DNA from: Bacillus sp. ISL-55
Lineage (GTDB): Bacteria > Bacillota > Bacilli > Bacillales > Cytobacillaceae
Assembly: GCF_018613155.1 (NCBI RefSeq)
Contig: NZ_JAGGQU010000018.1
Span: 139,144-183,692, forward strand
Reading direction: 5' to 3'
DNA: 44,549 nucleotides
The position numbers and the translations under genes were made by a program. A model generated the notes under the pieces. That model searched no databases, was not told the origin of the DNA, and saw only the letters and a program-made list of their open reading frames with translations. Shown piece by piece: positions 1 through 9,650 of the stretch (position 1 is its first letter; each line of letters opens with the position of its first letter).

Positions 1-34
1 TGCTTCTGCCGGCGGAGTTGAAGTTTCGGAGTTT

Positions 35-87
35 CTAGGAGGCGACACTAGACAAGCGACTCGAGGGGCTAGGCGCTGGAGCTGGAC
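35..87 (-). repeat. Dispersed repeat, left copy
   Basis: Read on the minus strand this begins GTCCAGCTCCAGCGC and ends TTGTCTAGTGTCGCCTCCTAG. The same two blocks occur in the opposite orientation at the right edge (44492-44549), with different sequence between them. I recall similar sequences scattered in Bacillaceae genomes. Bases 1-34 and 88-195 hold nothing else I can name. Confidence 0.75.
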
Positions 88-195
88 AATTCTCGAAGTG
101 AAAACTATACGTTCCTATCTTATAAAAAAAACTGTCAACACTACCGTGCTAACAGCCAATTATAGCACACTATTGTACTATTCTCAATGACTGCT

Positions 196-1089
196 CTAAT
201 GGTTGCGCAGTCCAATCAAATCGGTGATCTGGTCAAGAATCCCTACCTCAAGTCCGCTTTTGGCAAGTGAATCTTTCGCGCTTCGCAAATGGTAATCAAG
301 CGCTTCTTTAGCTCCTGCTAATCCAAGCAAAGCAGGATACGTACTTTTTTCGTTAGCTGTATCGCTGCCCACCGGCTTGCCGATCATTTCTTCAGTACCC
401 TCAAGGTCAAGGATATCATCACGTATCTGAAATGCAAGGCCAATATGATAGGCAAACTTGGACAGTACTTTCTTTTGCTCCGCAGTTGCCCCGGCAATTT
501 CTGCGCCGGCAATGATACTGTACTCGAGCAATTTCCCAGTTTTATTAATATGGATGTATTCAAGCTGATCGAGAGTCAGCTCTTTATTTTCCCCTTCCAT
601 ATCCGCAACCTGACCGCCCACCATACCCGGAGCACCAGCGGCAGCTGATAATCCCTTGATCAAGGCAAGCTTAACCGTTGCAGTTGCGGCAGTCTCAGGG
701 ATATCCGCCAGCATGTTGAAACTCAAGGTTAGTAAAGCGTCCCCTGCAAGGATGGCAGTCGCTTCACCGAATACTTTATGGTTCGTCGGCTTCCCTCTTC
801 TCAAATCATCATCATCCATACTCGGCAAATCATCGTGAATAAGTGAATAGGTATGGACCATTTCAATTGCCGCGGCAGCATCAAGTCCATCCTGCGGGTC
901 TTTTCCGAATGCCTCCAATACAGCGAAAACGAGTAGCGGACGGATTCTTTTCCCGCCTGCCTGCAATGAATAAAGCATTGCCTTGGCAAGATTCTCCGGT
1001 GTCTCCAGGGTATCAACAGCCTCTTTTAGCCGTTCCTCTACGAGTGTCTTATATTTTTGTGAAAAAGAATCAAGTGATACAGGATGCAA
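196..1089 (-). CDS. ispA: Farnesyl diphosphate synthase (polyprenyl synthetase)
   Basis: Cytosolic prenyltransferase that condenses isopentenyl diphosphate with dimethylallyl and geranyl diphosphate to give farnesyl diphosphate, the precursor of undecaprenyl phosphate and menaquinone side chains. The 297-aa protein has both Asp-rich motifs of the all-alpha family: HDDLPSMDDDD (residues 85-95) and RDDILD (223-228), plus the substrate-binding GGKRIRP near residue 45. The start is TTG with a strong GAGGAGG site 7 nt upstream. That site lies in the last codons of xseB, so the two genes are probably translationally coupled. Last visible gene of the xseA-xseB-ispA group; dxs, which follows in B. 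subtilis, would lie outside the window. Confidence 0.96.
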   Translation of the reverse strand: MHPVSLDSFSQKYKTLVEERLKEAVDTLETPENLAKAMLYSLQAGGKRIRPLLVFAVLEAFGKDPQDGLDAAAAIEMVHTYSLIHDDLPSMDDDDLRRGKPTNHKVFGEATAILAGDALLTLSFNMLADIPETAATATVKLALIKGLSAAAGAPGMVGGQVADMEGENKELTLDQLEYIHINKTGKLLEYSIIAGAEIAGATAEQKKVLSKFAYHIGLAFQIRDDILDLEGTEEMIGKPVGSDTANEKSTYPALLGLAGAKEALDYHLRSAKDSLAKSGLEVGILDQITDLIGLRNH

Positions 1090-1091
1090 TA

Positions 1092-1328
1092 CTATTCCTC
1101 CTCATTTATGGAGAAACCTTCAGTCCGTCCATCTTCAGTAATGATCTGGGCCAGTTGTTCTTCCACATTCTTTAGCTTATCATGGCAAAGCTTGGATAAT
1201 TCCATTCCGTCTTTATAAAAAGAGATCGCTTCTTCCAAAGGCACGTCGCCTTCTTCAAGTTTTTCAACTATAGTTTCCAGTTGCTCCATCGCCTGTTCAA
1301 AACTTAGTTTTTTTTCATCTGCCATCAT
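1092..1328 (-). CDS. xseB: Exodeoxyribonuclease VII small subunit
   Basis: Small subunit of exonuclease VII, which degrades single-stranded DNA to oligonucleotides with XseA. The protein is about 78 residues, normal for the family, and has the conserved pattern [26 protein letters not shown] in its first half (described in part; a short alpha-helical hairpin) and a Glu-rich tail. The ATG at 1326-1328 lies 7 nt after AAGGAG and is preferred over an in-frame GTG two codons upstream. The start overlaps the end of xseA and the stop is 2 nt before the ispA start, so the three genes form one translationally coupled unit. Confidence 0.93.
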   Translation of the reverse strand: MMADEKKLSFEQAMEQLETIVEKLEEGDVPLEEAISFYKDGMELSKLCHDKLKNVEEQLAQIITEDGRTEGFSINEEE

Positions 1329-2673
1329 TTTCACTCTCCTTGATATCTGTCACGACACATTGAATGCTTCCATCAGAAAGCTTTACCTTTATTTTCCGTT
1401 CTGGTTTTACCTGGGTGACCGTTTTGATTAGTTCCCCATCTTCTGTGTATGCAAGGCTATAGCCACGGTCCATGATCTTTAACGGGCTTAAGGCTTCAAG
1501 CGTAGATACGATTCCATTGAACTCTTTTCGCTTTTCAGATAAGACGGCCGTCATGGCCCTGTTTAAAGCCCTCGCAGTCCTTATATGCCTTTCAGCAGAC
1601 ACTTTCCTCAGTTCTTCTGGGTGACTTCGTTCCAGTCTCCGTTTCAACTGAAGAAGCGCATCATTTTTTGAAGAATACAGTTTTCCAGCTCCTCGGGTCA
1701 GCGATTCCGTCAGCTTGTCCACTTGTTCAAGTTTTTGTTCATAAAGCTTCCTAGGATAACGGAAGGCATATGACCTGATCAGCCGCTGATACCGCTCCTG
1801 CTGGAAGAATACTTTTTCCCGCATCGCCCTCATCAGCCTTGTTTCCCTGTTCATAACCCTCTCAATGAGCTCCTGGATATGAGGGACGGCCAGCTCTGCA
1901 GCTCCAGTTGGCGTCGGCGCTCTCATGTCTGCGACAAAGTCAGCGATCGTGAAGTCTGTTTCATGGCCGACTGCTGAAATAATAGGAATTTTCGAGGCGA
2001 AAATTGCCCTGGCAACTGATTCCTCATTAAAATTCCATAGCTCCTCAATCGATCCGCCCCCGCGGCCGATGATCAGAACATCAATATCTGTTCTTGCATT
2101 CGCCTTCTCGATTGCCTTCACAATCGATGGACCTCCCTGGTCTCCCTGAACAAGGGCTGGGAAAATCATTACTTTCGTAACAGGATATCTTCTTTTAATC
2201 GTTGTTAATATATCGCGGATTGCTGCCCCAGTTGGAGATGTAACAATGCCGACTGCTTTTGGATATTTCGGAATAGGCTGCTTATATTTTGGAGAAAAAA
2301 GCCCTTCTTGCTCAAGCTTCTTCTTCAGCTGCTCATAAGCAACAAATAAATCGCCCACACCATCGGTTTTCATTTCTTTTATGTATACCTGGTACTGGCC
2401 ACTGCCTTCGTACACAGAGATATCTCCCCTGACCAGAACCTTCATGCCATTCTCAGGCTTGAACTTCATGGACCTGGCAGCACCCGCGAACATAACAGCA
2501 AGTATTCGTGCTTTCTCATCCTTGAGGGTAAAATACATATGCCCGCTCGAATGCCTTTTGAAGTTGGAAATTTCCCCTTTGATATAAACGCCCTGAAGAT
2601 GCGGATCGGCATCAAATTTTCGTTTTATGTATTTGGTTAACGCGTTGACGGTTAGATAACGCTGATTATCCAT
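1315..2673 (-). CDS. xseA: Exodeoxyribonuclease VII large subunit
   Basis: Catalytic subunit of exonuclease VII in DNA repair and single-strand degradation. The 452-aa protein has an N-terminal OB-fold (about residues 1-105, with [21 protein letters not shown]), then the nuclease domain with [34 protein letters not shown] and [24 protein letters not shown] (quoted in pieces), followed by a long coiled-coil region. The ATG of MDNQRYLTV is chosen because AAAGGAG lies 7 nt upstream; a longer reading frame adds 11 unlikely residues. The 136 nt before it show no clear promoter to my eye, so the gene may be read from folD or a local weak promoter. Confidence 0.95.
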   Translation of the reverse strand: MDNQRYLTVNALTKYIKRKFDADPHLQGVYIKGEISNFKRHSSGHMYFTLKDEKARILAVMFAGAARSMKFKPENGMKVLVRGDISVYEGSGQYQVYIKEMKTDGVGDLFVAYEQLKKKLEQEGLFSPKYKQPIPKYPKAVGIVTSPTGAAIRDILTTIKRRYPVTKVMIFPALVQGDQGGPSIVKAIEKANARTDIDVLIIGRGGGSIEELWNFNEESVARAIFASKIPIISAVGHETDFTIADFVADMRAPTPTGAAELAVPHIQELIERVMNRETRLMRAMREKVFFQQERYQRLIRSYAFRYPRKLYEQKLEQVDKLTESLTRGAGKLYSSKNDALLQLKRRLERSHPEELRKVSAERHIRTARALNRAMTAVLSEKRKEFNGIVSTLEALSPLKIMDRGYSLAYTEDGELIKTVTQVKPERKIKVKLSDGSIQCVVTDIKESENDGR

Positions 2674-2809
2674 TGGTAAACTCCTTTTGTGGTGCTTTGA
2701 TCTCAAAAAAACTGCCCATACCCATTATAAATTTAGAATCCCGATTCGTCACTTAACATAAGTGGATTTTCAGTTTCTAACTTATAACAGATATGGACAG
2801 AATCACGCC

Positions 2810-3682
2810 TTATAGATTTGAGTTTTGAAGTCTGTTCATATGGTTCTTTGCAGACTTTAATGTATTGTACATCAACATGGCGATGGTCATAGGGCCGACT
2901 CCGCCAGGCACAGGAGTGATATACCCGGCTTTTTCTTTGACTTCATCATAAGCTACATCACCGCAAAGCTTGCCATGCTGATTGCGGTTCATGCCAACAT
3001 CGATGACCACAGCGCCCGGCTTGATATGGTCAGCTGTAATCAAGTCCACTTTCCCGACTGCTGCAATGACTACATCTGCCTGTTTCGTATGTTCTTTTAA
3101 ATCTTTTGTCCTCGAATGGCAATATGTAACGGTTGCATTTTCATTTAAGAAGAGTTGCCCTGCAGGCTTGCCGACAATATTGCTCCTGCCTACGACAACC
3201 ACATGCTTCCCGGAAAGATCCATCTCTATTTCATTCATCATGACCATTACACCATATGGCGTGCATGGTAAAAAAGCATCCTGGCCAGTCATCATCCTGC
3301 CGATATTGATTGGATGGAAGCCATCAACATCTTTTTCAGGAGAAATAGCTTCAATCAGGTTCTTTTCACTGATATGATCCGGAAGCGGAAGCTGCACTAA
3401 AATCCCGTGAATATCTTCATCCTTATTGAGTTCGTCTATCTTGGCCAGTAGCTCTTGCTCAGTAATGGAGACGGGATACTCAATCAGGACATTATGCATA
3501 CCAAGTTCCCTTGCCGTTTTTTGCTTGCTGTTGACATACGTTCTCGATGCCTGGTTATCACCGACAAGAATCACAGCCAGGCCTGGAGTTACTCCCTGTT
3601 TTTTCAACTCCTGGACCTGGTCGGCGATTTCAAGTTTCTTCTTTTTAGCAATTTCTTTTCCATCAATAATAATAGCAGCCAT
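2810..3682 (-). CDS. folD: Bifunctional methylenetetrahydrofolate dehydrogenase/cyclohydrolase
   Basis: Interconverts 5,10-methylene-, 5,10-methenyl- and 10-formyl-tetrahydrofolate with NADP, supplying one-carbon units for purines and formyl-Met-tRNA; cytosolic homodimer. The 290-aa protein has the catalytic Tyr-Lys region [14 protein letters not shown], the PLP-signature-like [27 protein letters not shown], the dinucleotide site [14 protein letters not shown] and the C-terminal [13 protein letters not shown]. The ATG is preceded by GGGGGAG at suitable distance. It follows nusB by 54 nt on the same strand, as in B. subtilis. The C terminus is a few residues longer than usual, which is not unusual for the family. 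Confidence 0.97.
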   Translation of the reverse strand: MAAIIIDGKEIAKKKKLEIADQVQELKKQGVTPGLAVILVGDNQASRTYVNSKQKTARELGMHNVLIEYPVSITEQELLAKIDELNKDEDIHGILVQLPLPDHISEKNLIEAISPEKDVDGFHPINIGRMMTGQDAFLPCTPYGVMVMMNEIEMDLSGKHVVVVGRSNIVGKPAGQLFLNENATVTYCHSRTKDLKEHTKQADVVIAAVGKVDLITADHIKPGAVVIDVGMNRNQHGKLCGDVAYDEVKEKAGYITPVPGGVGPMTIAMLMYNTLKSAKNHMNRLQNSNL

Positions 3683-3736
3683 ACTTTCTCCCCCTATGTG
3701 TTCAGGGAAGGTCCAACCTGCCTGCTTCCAATGGTT

Positions 3737-4129
3737 TTAGGATATGCTCTGCTTTACTTTAGACAGAACACCATTAATAAATCGGCTTGATTGGTCATCC
3801 CCATATAATTTAGCAATTTCGATCGCTTCATCAAGAACGACATTCATCGGTACCTCTTCGTTGCAATACTTCAACTCGTATACGGCCAGACGAAGGAGAT
3901 TACGGTCAACCGCTGCAAGTCGGTCGAGGGACCACTTTTCCAGGTAGACCTTGATCTCCTCGTCAATTTCCTGCTGGTGCTCCACTGTGCCGTTTACAAG
4001 CTTGTTCAAATAATCATCCCCGGCTTCTTCTTCAAGCACATGTTCAATCGCGTCTGAAATTTCCACCTTGCTTATATCAATCTGGAATAAGGCTTGTAAT
4101 GCCTTTTCTCGTGCTGTTCTTCTTTTCAT
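3737..4129 (-). CDS. nusB: Transcription antitermination factor NusB
   Basis: RNA-binding factor that, with NusE (S10), binds boxA RNA and keeps polymerase processive on rRNA operons. The 130-aa, all-helical protein has the family start MKRRTAREKALQALFQID and the C-terminal blocks RNLLRLAVYEL and NEAIEIAKLYG-like DEAIEIAKLYGDDQSSRFING. The start ATG follows a purine-rich stretch with AAGGAG. It heads the nusB-folD-xseAB-ispA run. Upstream, where B. subtilis has yqhY directly, this genome has the 52-bp repeat array. Confidence 0.95.
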   Translation of the reverse strand: MKRRTAREKALQALFQIDISKVEISDAIEHVLEEEAGDDYLNKLVNGTVEHQQEIDEEIKVYLEKWSLDRLAAVDRNLLRLAVYELKYCNEEVPMNVVLDEAIEIAKLYGDDQSSRFINGVLSKVKQSIS

Positions 4130-4333
4130 TTAATTCCTTAGCTCCTTTACGGCTTGTCTGATTCTAACAAAATAATAGCATATCATATCTCTTTACGCAT
4201 GATTTCCTATTATTTTTCACTTTTTAGAAAAAAGTTAATCAAAACAAAAGAAAATATCTCCTATAAGCTAAGGGATTTCGGTGTGAGATAAGGTCCCGGG
4301 AGTAGTTTTGACAGCTTTTGCAGGTGAGCACGG

Positions 4334-4980
4334 TTTTTTTGTCCGAACCTGGGTCTGCTGCGGAAAGCTTTCCCTCTACAGCATGAGATTTTGTCCGAAC
4401 CTGGGTCTACTTTGGACAACTTTCCCTCTACAGCATGAGATTTTGTCCGAACTTGGGGCTGCTTCGGACAACTTTTCCTCTACACCCCGAGATTTTGTCC
4501 GAACCTGGGCCTACTTCGGACAGCTTTTCCTCTACAGCATGAGATTTTGTCCGAACATGGGCCTACTTCGGACAGCTTTCACTCTACAGCACGAAATCCT
4601 GTCCGAACTTGGGCCTACTTCGGACAGCTTTTCCTCTACAGCACGAGATTTTGTCCGAACCTGGACCTACTTCGGACAGCTTTTCCTCTACAGCATGAGA
4701 TTTTGTCCGAACATGGGCCTACTTCGGACAACTTTTCCTCTACACCCCGAGATTTTGTCCGAACCTGGGCCTACTTCGGACAGCTTTTCCTCTACAGCAT
4801 GAGATTTTGTCCGAACTTGAGCCTACTTCGGACAGCTTTCACTCTACAGCACGAAATCCTGTCCGAACTTGGGCCTACTTCAGACAGCTTTTCCTCTACA
4901 GCATGAGATTTTGTCCGAACATGGGCCTACTTCAGACAGCTTTCCCTCTACAGCATGAGATTTTATCCGAACTTTAGCTA
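4334..4980. repeat. Tandem 52-bp stem-loop repeat, array 1
   Basis: Thirteen units in exact 52-bp register starting at 4337, 4389, 4441 and so on to 4961. Each unit begins TTTT, then the arm GTCCGAA, an 11-nt spacer (often CCTGGGCCTAC), the arm TTCGGACA, then about 22 nt such as GCTTTTCCTCTACAGCATGA. The arms can pair over 8 bp. The first and last units have a decayed arm; the eleven inner ones keep it, with a few G-T or C-A pairs. Because 52 is not a multiple of three, long open frames run through the array in two phases, but they lack ribosome sites and only mirror the repeat. The array sits between the yqhY terminator and nusB. The flanks 4130-4333 and 4981-5030 have no gene; 5011-5023 is the palindrome GGAAAATTTCCTC, also found at the edge of array 2. 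Confidence 0.95.
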
Positions 4981-5030
4981 ACTGTCGATTACTTAATCCT
5001 AAACTTTGAAGGAAAATTTCCTCAACCAAC

Positions 5031-5065
5031 AAAAAAACCAAAGGCATGCATAATTATGCCTTTGG
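5031..5065 (-). terminator. Terminator after yqhY
   Basis: Ten-base-pair stem (CCAAAGGCAT with ATGCCTTTGG, loop of 8 nt) followed on the minus strand by a run of seven U. It closes the accB-accC-yqhY operon and separates it from array 1 and nusB. Confidence 0.9.
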
Positions 5066-5073
5066 TTCGGTGG

Positions 5074-5484
5074 TTAAACTTCTTGTTCTACTTCAGGTTC
5101 TACTTTTTGGTTTTCGAACTGGACGCCGACTACATGGATATTTACTTCAGTTGCATCGAGTGCAGTCATGTTCAATAATGCCTGGCGGATATTATCCTGG
5201 ATTTTTTGGGCAACCACAGGAATGGAAACGCCAAACTTCATGACACAATAAACGTCAACCTTGATTCCTTCTTCGGCAAGCTCGACTTTTACACCTTTGC
5301 CGTGATTTTTCTTGCCTAGTCTTTCAACCACTCCAGCCGCGAAGCTGCCGCGCATTTGCGTGACACCTTCTACTTCGGATGCAGCGATGCTTGCAATGAC
5401 TTCGATTACTTCAGGTGCAATTTCCACTTTCCCTAAGCCGTTCTCATCATGGCTCATTTCAAGTAAATGTTGCTGTTCACTCAT
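5074..5484 (-). CDS. yqhY: Asp23/Gls24 family protein YqhY
   Basis: Member of the Asp23 (DUF322) family encoded with accBC. In B. subtilis YqhY is reported to influence acetyl-CoA carboxylase activity; that role is from knowledge of the family, not visible here. The 136-aa protein shows the family core GKVEIAPEVIEVIASIAASEVEGV, then VERLGKKNHGKGVKVEL and VDVYCVMKFGVSIPVVAQKIQ, and an acidic tail. No signal peptide or membrane segment is present. It lies 14 nt downstream of accC on the same strand and is followed by a strong terminator, so it is the last gene of the carboxylase operon. Confidence 0.9.
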   Translation of the reverse strand: MSEQQHLLEMSHDENGLGKVEIAPEVIEVIASIAASEVEGVTQMRGSFAAGVVERLGKKNHGKGVKVELAEEGIKVDVYCVMKFGVSIPVVAQKIQDNIRQALLNMTALDATEVNIHVVGVQFENQKVEPEVEQEV

Positions 5485-5498
5485 GGCTAGACCTCCTA

Positions 5499-6854
5499 TT
5501 ATTCTTCTGTCATAAGATCATGCATTTCTAAAAATTTAGTATTGAACTGCCCTTCCACGAACTTCTCATGATTCAGCAGCTTGAGATGGAACGGGATGGT
5601 TGTGTGGATGCCTTCAACCACAAACTCACCAAGCGCTCTCTTCATGCGATCAATCGCTTCTTCCCGGCTGCTTCCATAAGTAATGACCTTCGCAATCATT
5701 GAATCATAGTAAGGCGGGATTGTATAACCAGGATATGCCGCTGAGTCTATTCTAACACCAAATCCGCCTGGAGGGAGATACATTTTGATTTTACCTGCTG
5801 ATGGCATAAAGTTTTTCGCAGGATTTTCTGCGTTGATACGGCATTCAATCGCCCATCCATTGAACTGTACGTCTTCCTGCTTAAGGTTCAGCCTTTCACC
5901 AGAGGCAATCTTGATCTGTTCCTTGATTAAGTCGACGCCTGTTACCATTTCAGTTACAGGATGTTCAACCTGTATCCGCGTATTCATTTCCATGAAATAA
6001 AATTTTCGATTGCGATAATCATAAATAAATTCTACCGTGCCTGCTCCTGTATAATCAACTGCTTTTGCCGCTTTGACTGCAGCAGCGCCCATTTCAGCCC
6101 TGACTTCTCCGTCAAGCGCGGGTGATGGTGTTTCCTCAAGAAGCTTTTGAAGGCGTCTCTGGATCGAACAATCACGCTCGCCGAGATGAATAGTGTGGCC
6201 ATAGCTGTCTGCAAGCACTTGGATTTCAACATGGCGGAAGTCTTCGATATATTTTTCAATATAAACACCCGGGTTCCCGAACGCTGTCATCGCTTCCTGC
6301 TGGGTGATATTGATTCCTTTGATCATCTCCTGTTCCGTCCTGGCAACGCGGATCCCTTTACCTCCGCCTCCAGCAGTCGCTTTGATGATGACAGGATAAC
6401 CGATTTCGTTAGCAAGGCTGACAGCATCTTCTGTGCTCTCTATGATCCCCTGTGATCCCGGAACGATTGGAACATTTGCATGCTTCATTGTTTCCCTTGC
6501 AACATCTTTAGTTCCCATCTTTTGAATTGCTTCAGGGGATGGTCCGACGAAAATGATGTTGCACTCTCTGCAAAGCTCAGCGAAATCTGCATTTTCAGCA
6601 AGGAAACCATATCCAGGGTGGATGGCGTCACAACCAGTCAATTTCGCTACGCTGATAATATTAGTGAAATTCAAGTAGCTATCTTTTGAAGCTTTCGGAC
6701 CAATACAATATGCTTCATCAGCAAGCTGTACATGGAGTGATTCTTTGTCAGCTTCAGAGTATACAGCTACAGATTCGACTCCCAATTCCCTGCAGGCACG
6801 GATGACCCGGACTGCGATTTCTCCTCTATTGGCTATCAGTAATTTTTTTATCAT
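5499..6854 (-). CDS. accC: Acetyl-CoA carboxylase, biotin carboxylase subunit
   Basis: Carboxylates the biotin on AccB using ATP and bicarbonate, the first half-reaction of malonyl-CoA synthesis. The 451-aa protein has the N-terminal [17 protein letters not shown], the ATP-grasp glycine loop [12 protein letters not shown] (about 158-169), [16 protein letters not shown] and [14 protein letters not shown], and the C-terminal cap with YDSMIAKVI. The ATG of MIKKLL has AAGGAG 8 nt upstream; a TTG one codon earlier is possible. It follows accB by 12 nt, so the two subunits are made together. Confidence 0.97.
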   Translation of the reverse strand: MIKKLLIANRGEIAVRVIRACRELGVESVAVYSEADKESLHVQLADEAYCIGPKASKDSYLNFTNIISVAKLTGCDAIHPGYGFLAENADFAELCRECNIIFVGPSPEAIQKMGTKDVARETMKHANVPIVPGSQGIIESTEDAVSLANEIGYPVIIKATAGGGGKGIRVARTEQEMIKGINITQQEAMTAFGNPGVYIEKYIEDFRHVEIQVLADSYGHTIHLGERDCSIQRRLQKLLEETPSPALDGEVRAEMGAAAVKAAKAVDYTGAGTVEFIYDYRNRKFYFMEMNTRIQVEHPVTEMVTGVDLIKEQIKIASGERLNLKQEDVQFNGWAIECRINAENPAKNFMPSAGKIKMYLPPGGFGVRIDSAAYPGYTIPPYYDSMIAKVITYGSSREEAIDRMKRALGEFVVEGIHTTIPFHLKLLNHEKFVEGQFNTKFLEMHDLMTEE

Positions 6855-6866
6855 CAATATCGCTCC

Positions 6867-7373
6867 TTATTCGGGCTTGACCAGGAATAAAGCTTGGCCG
6901 TATTCAACCAGCTGGCCGTCTTTAACAAGAACTTCAACAATTTCCCCATTCACTTCTGCTTCGATTTCGTTAAAGAGCTTCATGGCTTCTACTATGCATA
7001 CAATTGAATCTTTGCTGACCTTTGAACCTGCTTTTACATACGCATCTGCTTCAGGTGAAGAAGATTGATAGAAAGTCCCAACCATTGGTGAAACGATCTT
7101 ATGTAAATTGGAAGTATCCTGGACTTCTTCCTGCTTCACTTCCTGCACTGCTGCCGCTTCGACCTTAGGCTCAGTGCGTGGCGCTTCCTGAACTGCCGGT
7201 ACTGGCTGTGGCGCAGGTGCTGGCGCAGCTGGCTGAACGTGCTCAACTACAGATTTGACCTCTCCATGCTTCTTCATCTTGATTTTTGATCCTTCATATT
7301 CATATGAAAATTCGTCAATGCTTGATTGGTCCACTAATTTGATTAACTCTCTGATTTCCTGTACTTTTAACAT
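6867..7373 (-). CDS. accB: Acetyl-CoA carboxylase, biotin carboxyl carrier protein
   Basis: Carrier of the biotin that shuttles carboxyl groups between AccC and the AccDA transferase. The 168-aa protein begins [17 protein letters not shown], has a Pro/Ala/Gln-rich flexible linker (about residues 47-85) and ends in the biotinyl domain with the VEAMKLFNE motif; Lys132 is the expected biotinylated residue. The chosen ATG lies 7 nt after AGGGGTG; an upstream extension of 16 codons has no ribosome site. First gene of accB-accC-yqhY. Confidence 0.95.
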   Translation of the reverse strand: MLKVQEIRELIKLVDQSSIDEFSYEYEGSKIKMKKHGEVKSVVEHVQPAAPAPAPQPVPAVQEAPRTEPKVEAAAVQEVKQEEVQDTSNLHKIVSPMVGTFYQSSSPEADAYVKAGSKVSKDSIVCIVEAMKLFNEIEAEVNGEIVEVLVKDGQLVEYGQALFLVKPE

Positions 7374-7401
7374 CTTTAGGCACCCCTTGTCCATTTCATA
7401 A

Positions 7402-7449
7402 TTAAGACTAGATACTAACACTATACGATAATACCATGTAAAAATTCAA
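7402..7449 (-). promoter_or_regulatory. Promoter of accB-accC-yqhY with possible FapR-like site
   Basis: On the minus strand, -35 TTGAAT (7444-7449), an 18-nt spacer and -10 TATAGT (7420-7425). Directly downstream, over the likely transcription start, is TTAGTATCTAGTCTTAA (7402-7418), an imperfect dyad that resembles the FapR operator as I remember it, which begins TTAGTA. The promoter is a fair match; the FapR reading is tentative. Confidence 0.5.
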
Positions 7450-7581
7450 TATGTAACGCTGTTTCTTGTCTTCCTTCTCTATTTTAATATTTTCTGAAAA
7501 AAAAGTGAATTCATACGACAGGAATCGTGAAATTTCTAGCGAATATAACATTAGTTTGATATTTAGAGGAGAATACAATCG

Positions 7582-9063
7582 ATGAAAAGTATTGAAGAAA
7601 TTAAGAGAGATGATTTGGAAAGAAAAAATTCATTAATCGTCAAAGCCACTTTGGTGTCTGTCATTTTGGCAACAGTTGTTGATATTGCAATGCAGAAGGA
7701 ACTTGCAGTGATTCTTTCAATCATTGTTGGAGGTGGAGCCGGAGTCGGAGTTGTCGCAATGCTTCACTATACAAAAAAGCTGACGAATTTCATCCCTTAT
7801 CTTTCCGTTGTCATAGTTTCCGCTGTACTGTTTTTAATTATGGAAACTAGCGTTTCACCTACAGCCTATACCCTTCTTTATTTTATTCTTGCAGCGGCAG
7901 CGATCTATATGGACAGGAAATTACTGATACTGGCTTCCGGCCTTGGGTTTGTAATTATTACGGCATTCACATTGATGCATAACCACGAGCTGCCTTTGGA
8001 AGCGAAAAATTATGTAACCATTTATCTATTGTATATGCTGGTCACGATCATGCTTGGCTTCCAGTTTTCCATCTCCAAAAAACTCGCTCAAACGATTGAG
8101 TCAGCACAAAAGGAAACAGAGAGTCTATTGATGAAAGATTTAGAGACACGCAAAGTAATCGAAAGCAATACGAGGAGCATTGCAAAGCTGATTGATGATG
8201 TTAGATTCAAGAGTAAGGAAAATTATCAATCTTCCATTGAAATGACCCAGTCGGTGACAGAGATTTCTGCAGGGATCAATATCCAATCGGATTCAGTTGT
8301 GGACATTACCCAATCCCTTGAAAAAACTAATCAGGTCATCTCCAGGACATCTCAACTTGTCAAAAAGCTGCATCAGGACTCAATGGCGGCTGAGAAAGTC
8401 TCCGATAAAGGCGATGAGCTAATGTCCAGCCTTATTTCAGAATTGACAGCTTCCTATGAAAATATGCAAAATGTCAATACACACATCTTGTCTCTTTCCT
8501 CCCTGATCAAGGAAACAACCAGCTTTGCATCGGATATTCAGGGGATTGCTTCCCAAACTAATTTGCTCGCACTGAACGCATCGATTGAGGCCGCCCGTGC
8601 AGGAGACAGCGGCAAAGGATTTGCTGTCGTTGCCGAAGAAGTAAGGAAACTCGCTGACATCACAAGTAATACAGCAACCCAAATTACCGAAAACTTAAAA
8701 AGCGTCATGAGTGATACTTCTAAAACAAAAGAAGGAGTCAACCTGACAGCTGAAAAACTAACCCAAAACCTCGAATTAGCAGCAGAGACAATGGAAGCAT
8801 TTGAAACAATACACCAAACTTTCAAAGTCTTGAAAAGTGATATCTCTGAGCAGGAGGGACTGACAAATACCATTTTGGATTCCTCGATGACAATTGAAAG
8901 TTCCATTACCGGCTTCAGCTCCGTCATCCAGCAGGCAAGCGCTGCGCTGGAGGAAATCTCAGCAGCAGCTATTTCGCAGAGTGAACATCACGAACATTTA
9001 TTTAAATCCGTTGAAGCAGCACATCAATCACTTGATAACTTAATTAAGTTGCAGCAAAAATAA
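7582..9063 (+). CDS. Methyl-accepting chemotaxis protein with multi-pass membrane input
   Basis: Chemoreceptor that would control the CheA kinase through its cytoplasmic coiled-coil domain. The 493-aa protein starts with about six hydrophobic segments (roughly residues 20-40, 44-64, 70-89, 92-110, 113-132 and 145-165) separated by very short loops, so there is no large extracellular sensor, and no clear HAMP domain follows. The signalling domain fills the rest, with the conserved hairpin tip [22 protein letters not shown] at about 318-340 and [15 protein letters not shown] after it. The start follows GAGGAG. It is alone on the plus strand between accB and spoIIIAH, a place with no receptor in B. 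subtilis. The ligand cannot be told from sequence; a membrane or redox signal is possible. Confidence 0.93.
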   Translation: MKSIEEIKRDDLERKNSLIVKATLVSVILATVVDIAMQKELAVILSIIVGGGAGVGVVAMLHYTKKLTNFIPYLSVVIVSAVLFLIMETSVSPTAYTLLYFILAAAAIYMDRKLLILASGLGFVIITAFTLMHNHELPLEAKNYVTIYLLYMLVTIMLGFQFSISKKLAQTIESAQKETESLLMKDLETRKVIESNTRSIAKLIDDVRFKSKENYQSSIEMTQSVTEISAGINIQSDSVVDITQSLEKTNQVISRTSQLVKKLHQDSMAAEKVSDKGDELMSSLISELTASYENMQNVNTHILSLSSLIKETTSFASDIQGIASQTNLLALNASIEAARAGDSGKGFAVVAEEVRKLADITSNTATQITENLKSVMSDTSKTKEGVNLTAEKLTQNLELAAETMEAFETIHQTFKVLKSDISEQEGLTNTILDSSMTIESSITGFSSVIQQASAALEEISAAAISQSEHHEHLFKSVEAAHQSLDNLIKLQQK

Positions 9064-9088
9064 AGGGAAGGCCACCGCCTTCCCTTTT
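9062..9088. terminator. Bidirectional terminator between chemoreceptor and spoIIIAH
   Basis: AAAGGGAAGG pairs with CCTTCCCTTT over a 6-nt loop, with T on the right and A on the left, so it can end both the plus-strand receptor transcript and the minus-strand spoIIIA operon. Confidence 0.85.
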
Positions 9089-9101
9089 ACTTATTGTTCT
9101 A

Positions 9102-9647
9102 TTATTTTACAGGCTCAAATTGTACAGCGACAGGCTGTAATGACCCAAGCTCTGTGCGCACCATCTGAATGATTTCATTGGCTGCAGATGCTGAATGCTC
9201 CTGAGCCTTCACTGTGATTCTCACATTCTCTCCGTCTGCACGGACAAGGGCATCTTCATAGCCCATTGATTTGATTAAAGTTTCAAGTACGCCTTCCTTT
9301 TGTGCTACTTCATCAAGCTCGTTCATCTTTTCAATAGCATCGCTGCGGTCTTGAGCCGGCAGATCAGTGGAAGCCACGATAGCCTGAAGATCTTCCTTCA
9401 TTTTAGTACGCTGTTCTTCAAGCTTCATGCGAAGTGCCTCAAACTTTTCATCGCTAGCAACGCCAGAGATAACTGTTTTGCCATCCTTGGATTCAGTTGC
9501 TGCCGTTTCTGTTCCTTCTGCCTTCTGTTCTTCAACACCGGCCAAATCTGCTTTTTGCTGTTCAGGTGCAGTAATATAATACACAGACAGCACCACTACA
9601 AGACTTAACATTGTCAATAACCAAACTGTTTGCTTTTTCAATAACAT
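9102..9647 (-). CDS. spoIIIAH: Stage III sporulation protein AH
   Basis: Mother-cell component of the feeding-tube channel between mother cell and forespore; its extracellular domain binds SpoIIQ from the forespore. The 181-aa protein has an N-terminal membrane anchor (LLTMLSLVVVLSVYYIT, about residues 9-25), an acidic linker, and a C-terminal ring-forming domain related to the YscJ/FliF fold ending with RTELGSLQPVAVQFEPVK. Last gene of the eight-gene operon, 3 nt after spoIIIAG and followed by a terminator. Confidence 0.95.
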   Translation of the reverse strand: MLLKKQTVWLLTMLSLVVVLSVYYITAPEQQKADLAGVEEQKAEGTETAATESKDGKTVISGVASDEKFEALRMKLEEQRTKMKEDLQAIVASTDLPAQDRSDAIEKMNELDEVAQKEGVLETLIKSMGYEDALVRADGENVRITVKAQEHSASAANEIIQMVRTELGSLQPVAVQFEPVK

Positions 9648-9650
9648 CTA

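Noticed and set aside
4308-4906. Two overlapping open frames (164 and 119 residues) with repeats such as FCPN and LSELGPTSD
   Set aside because: They are the 52-bp array read in different phases. There is no ribosome site, and 52 is not a multiple of three, so each protein repeat is just three DNA units.
4334-4980. CRISPR array
   Set aside because: The period fits, but linkers between the arms are repeated, not unique spacers, and no cas genes are present. The same applies to 27269-28020.
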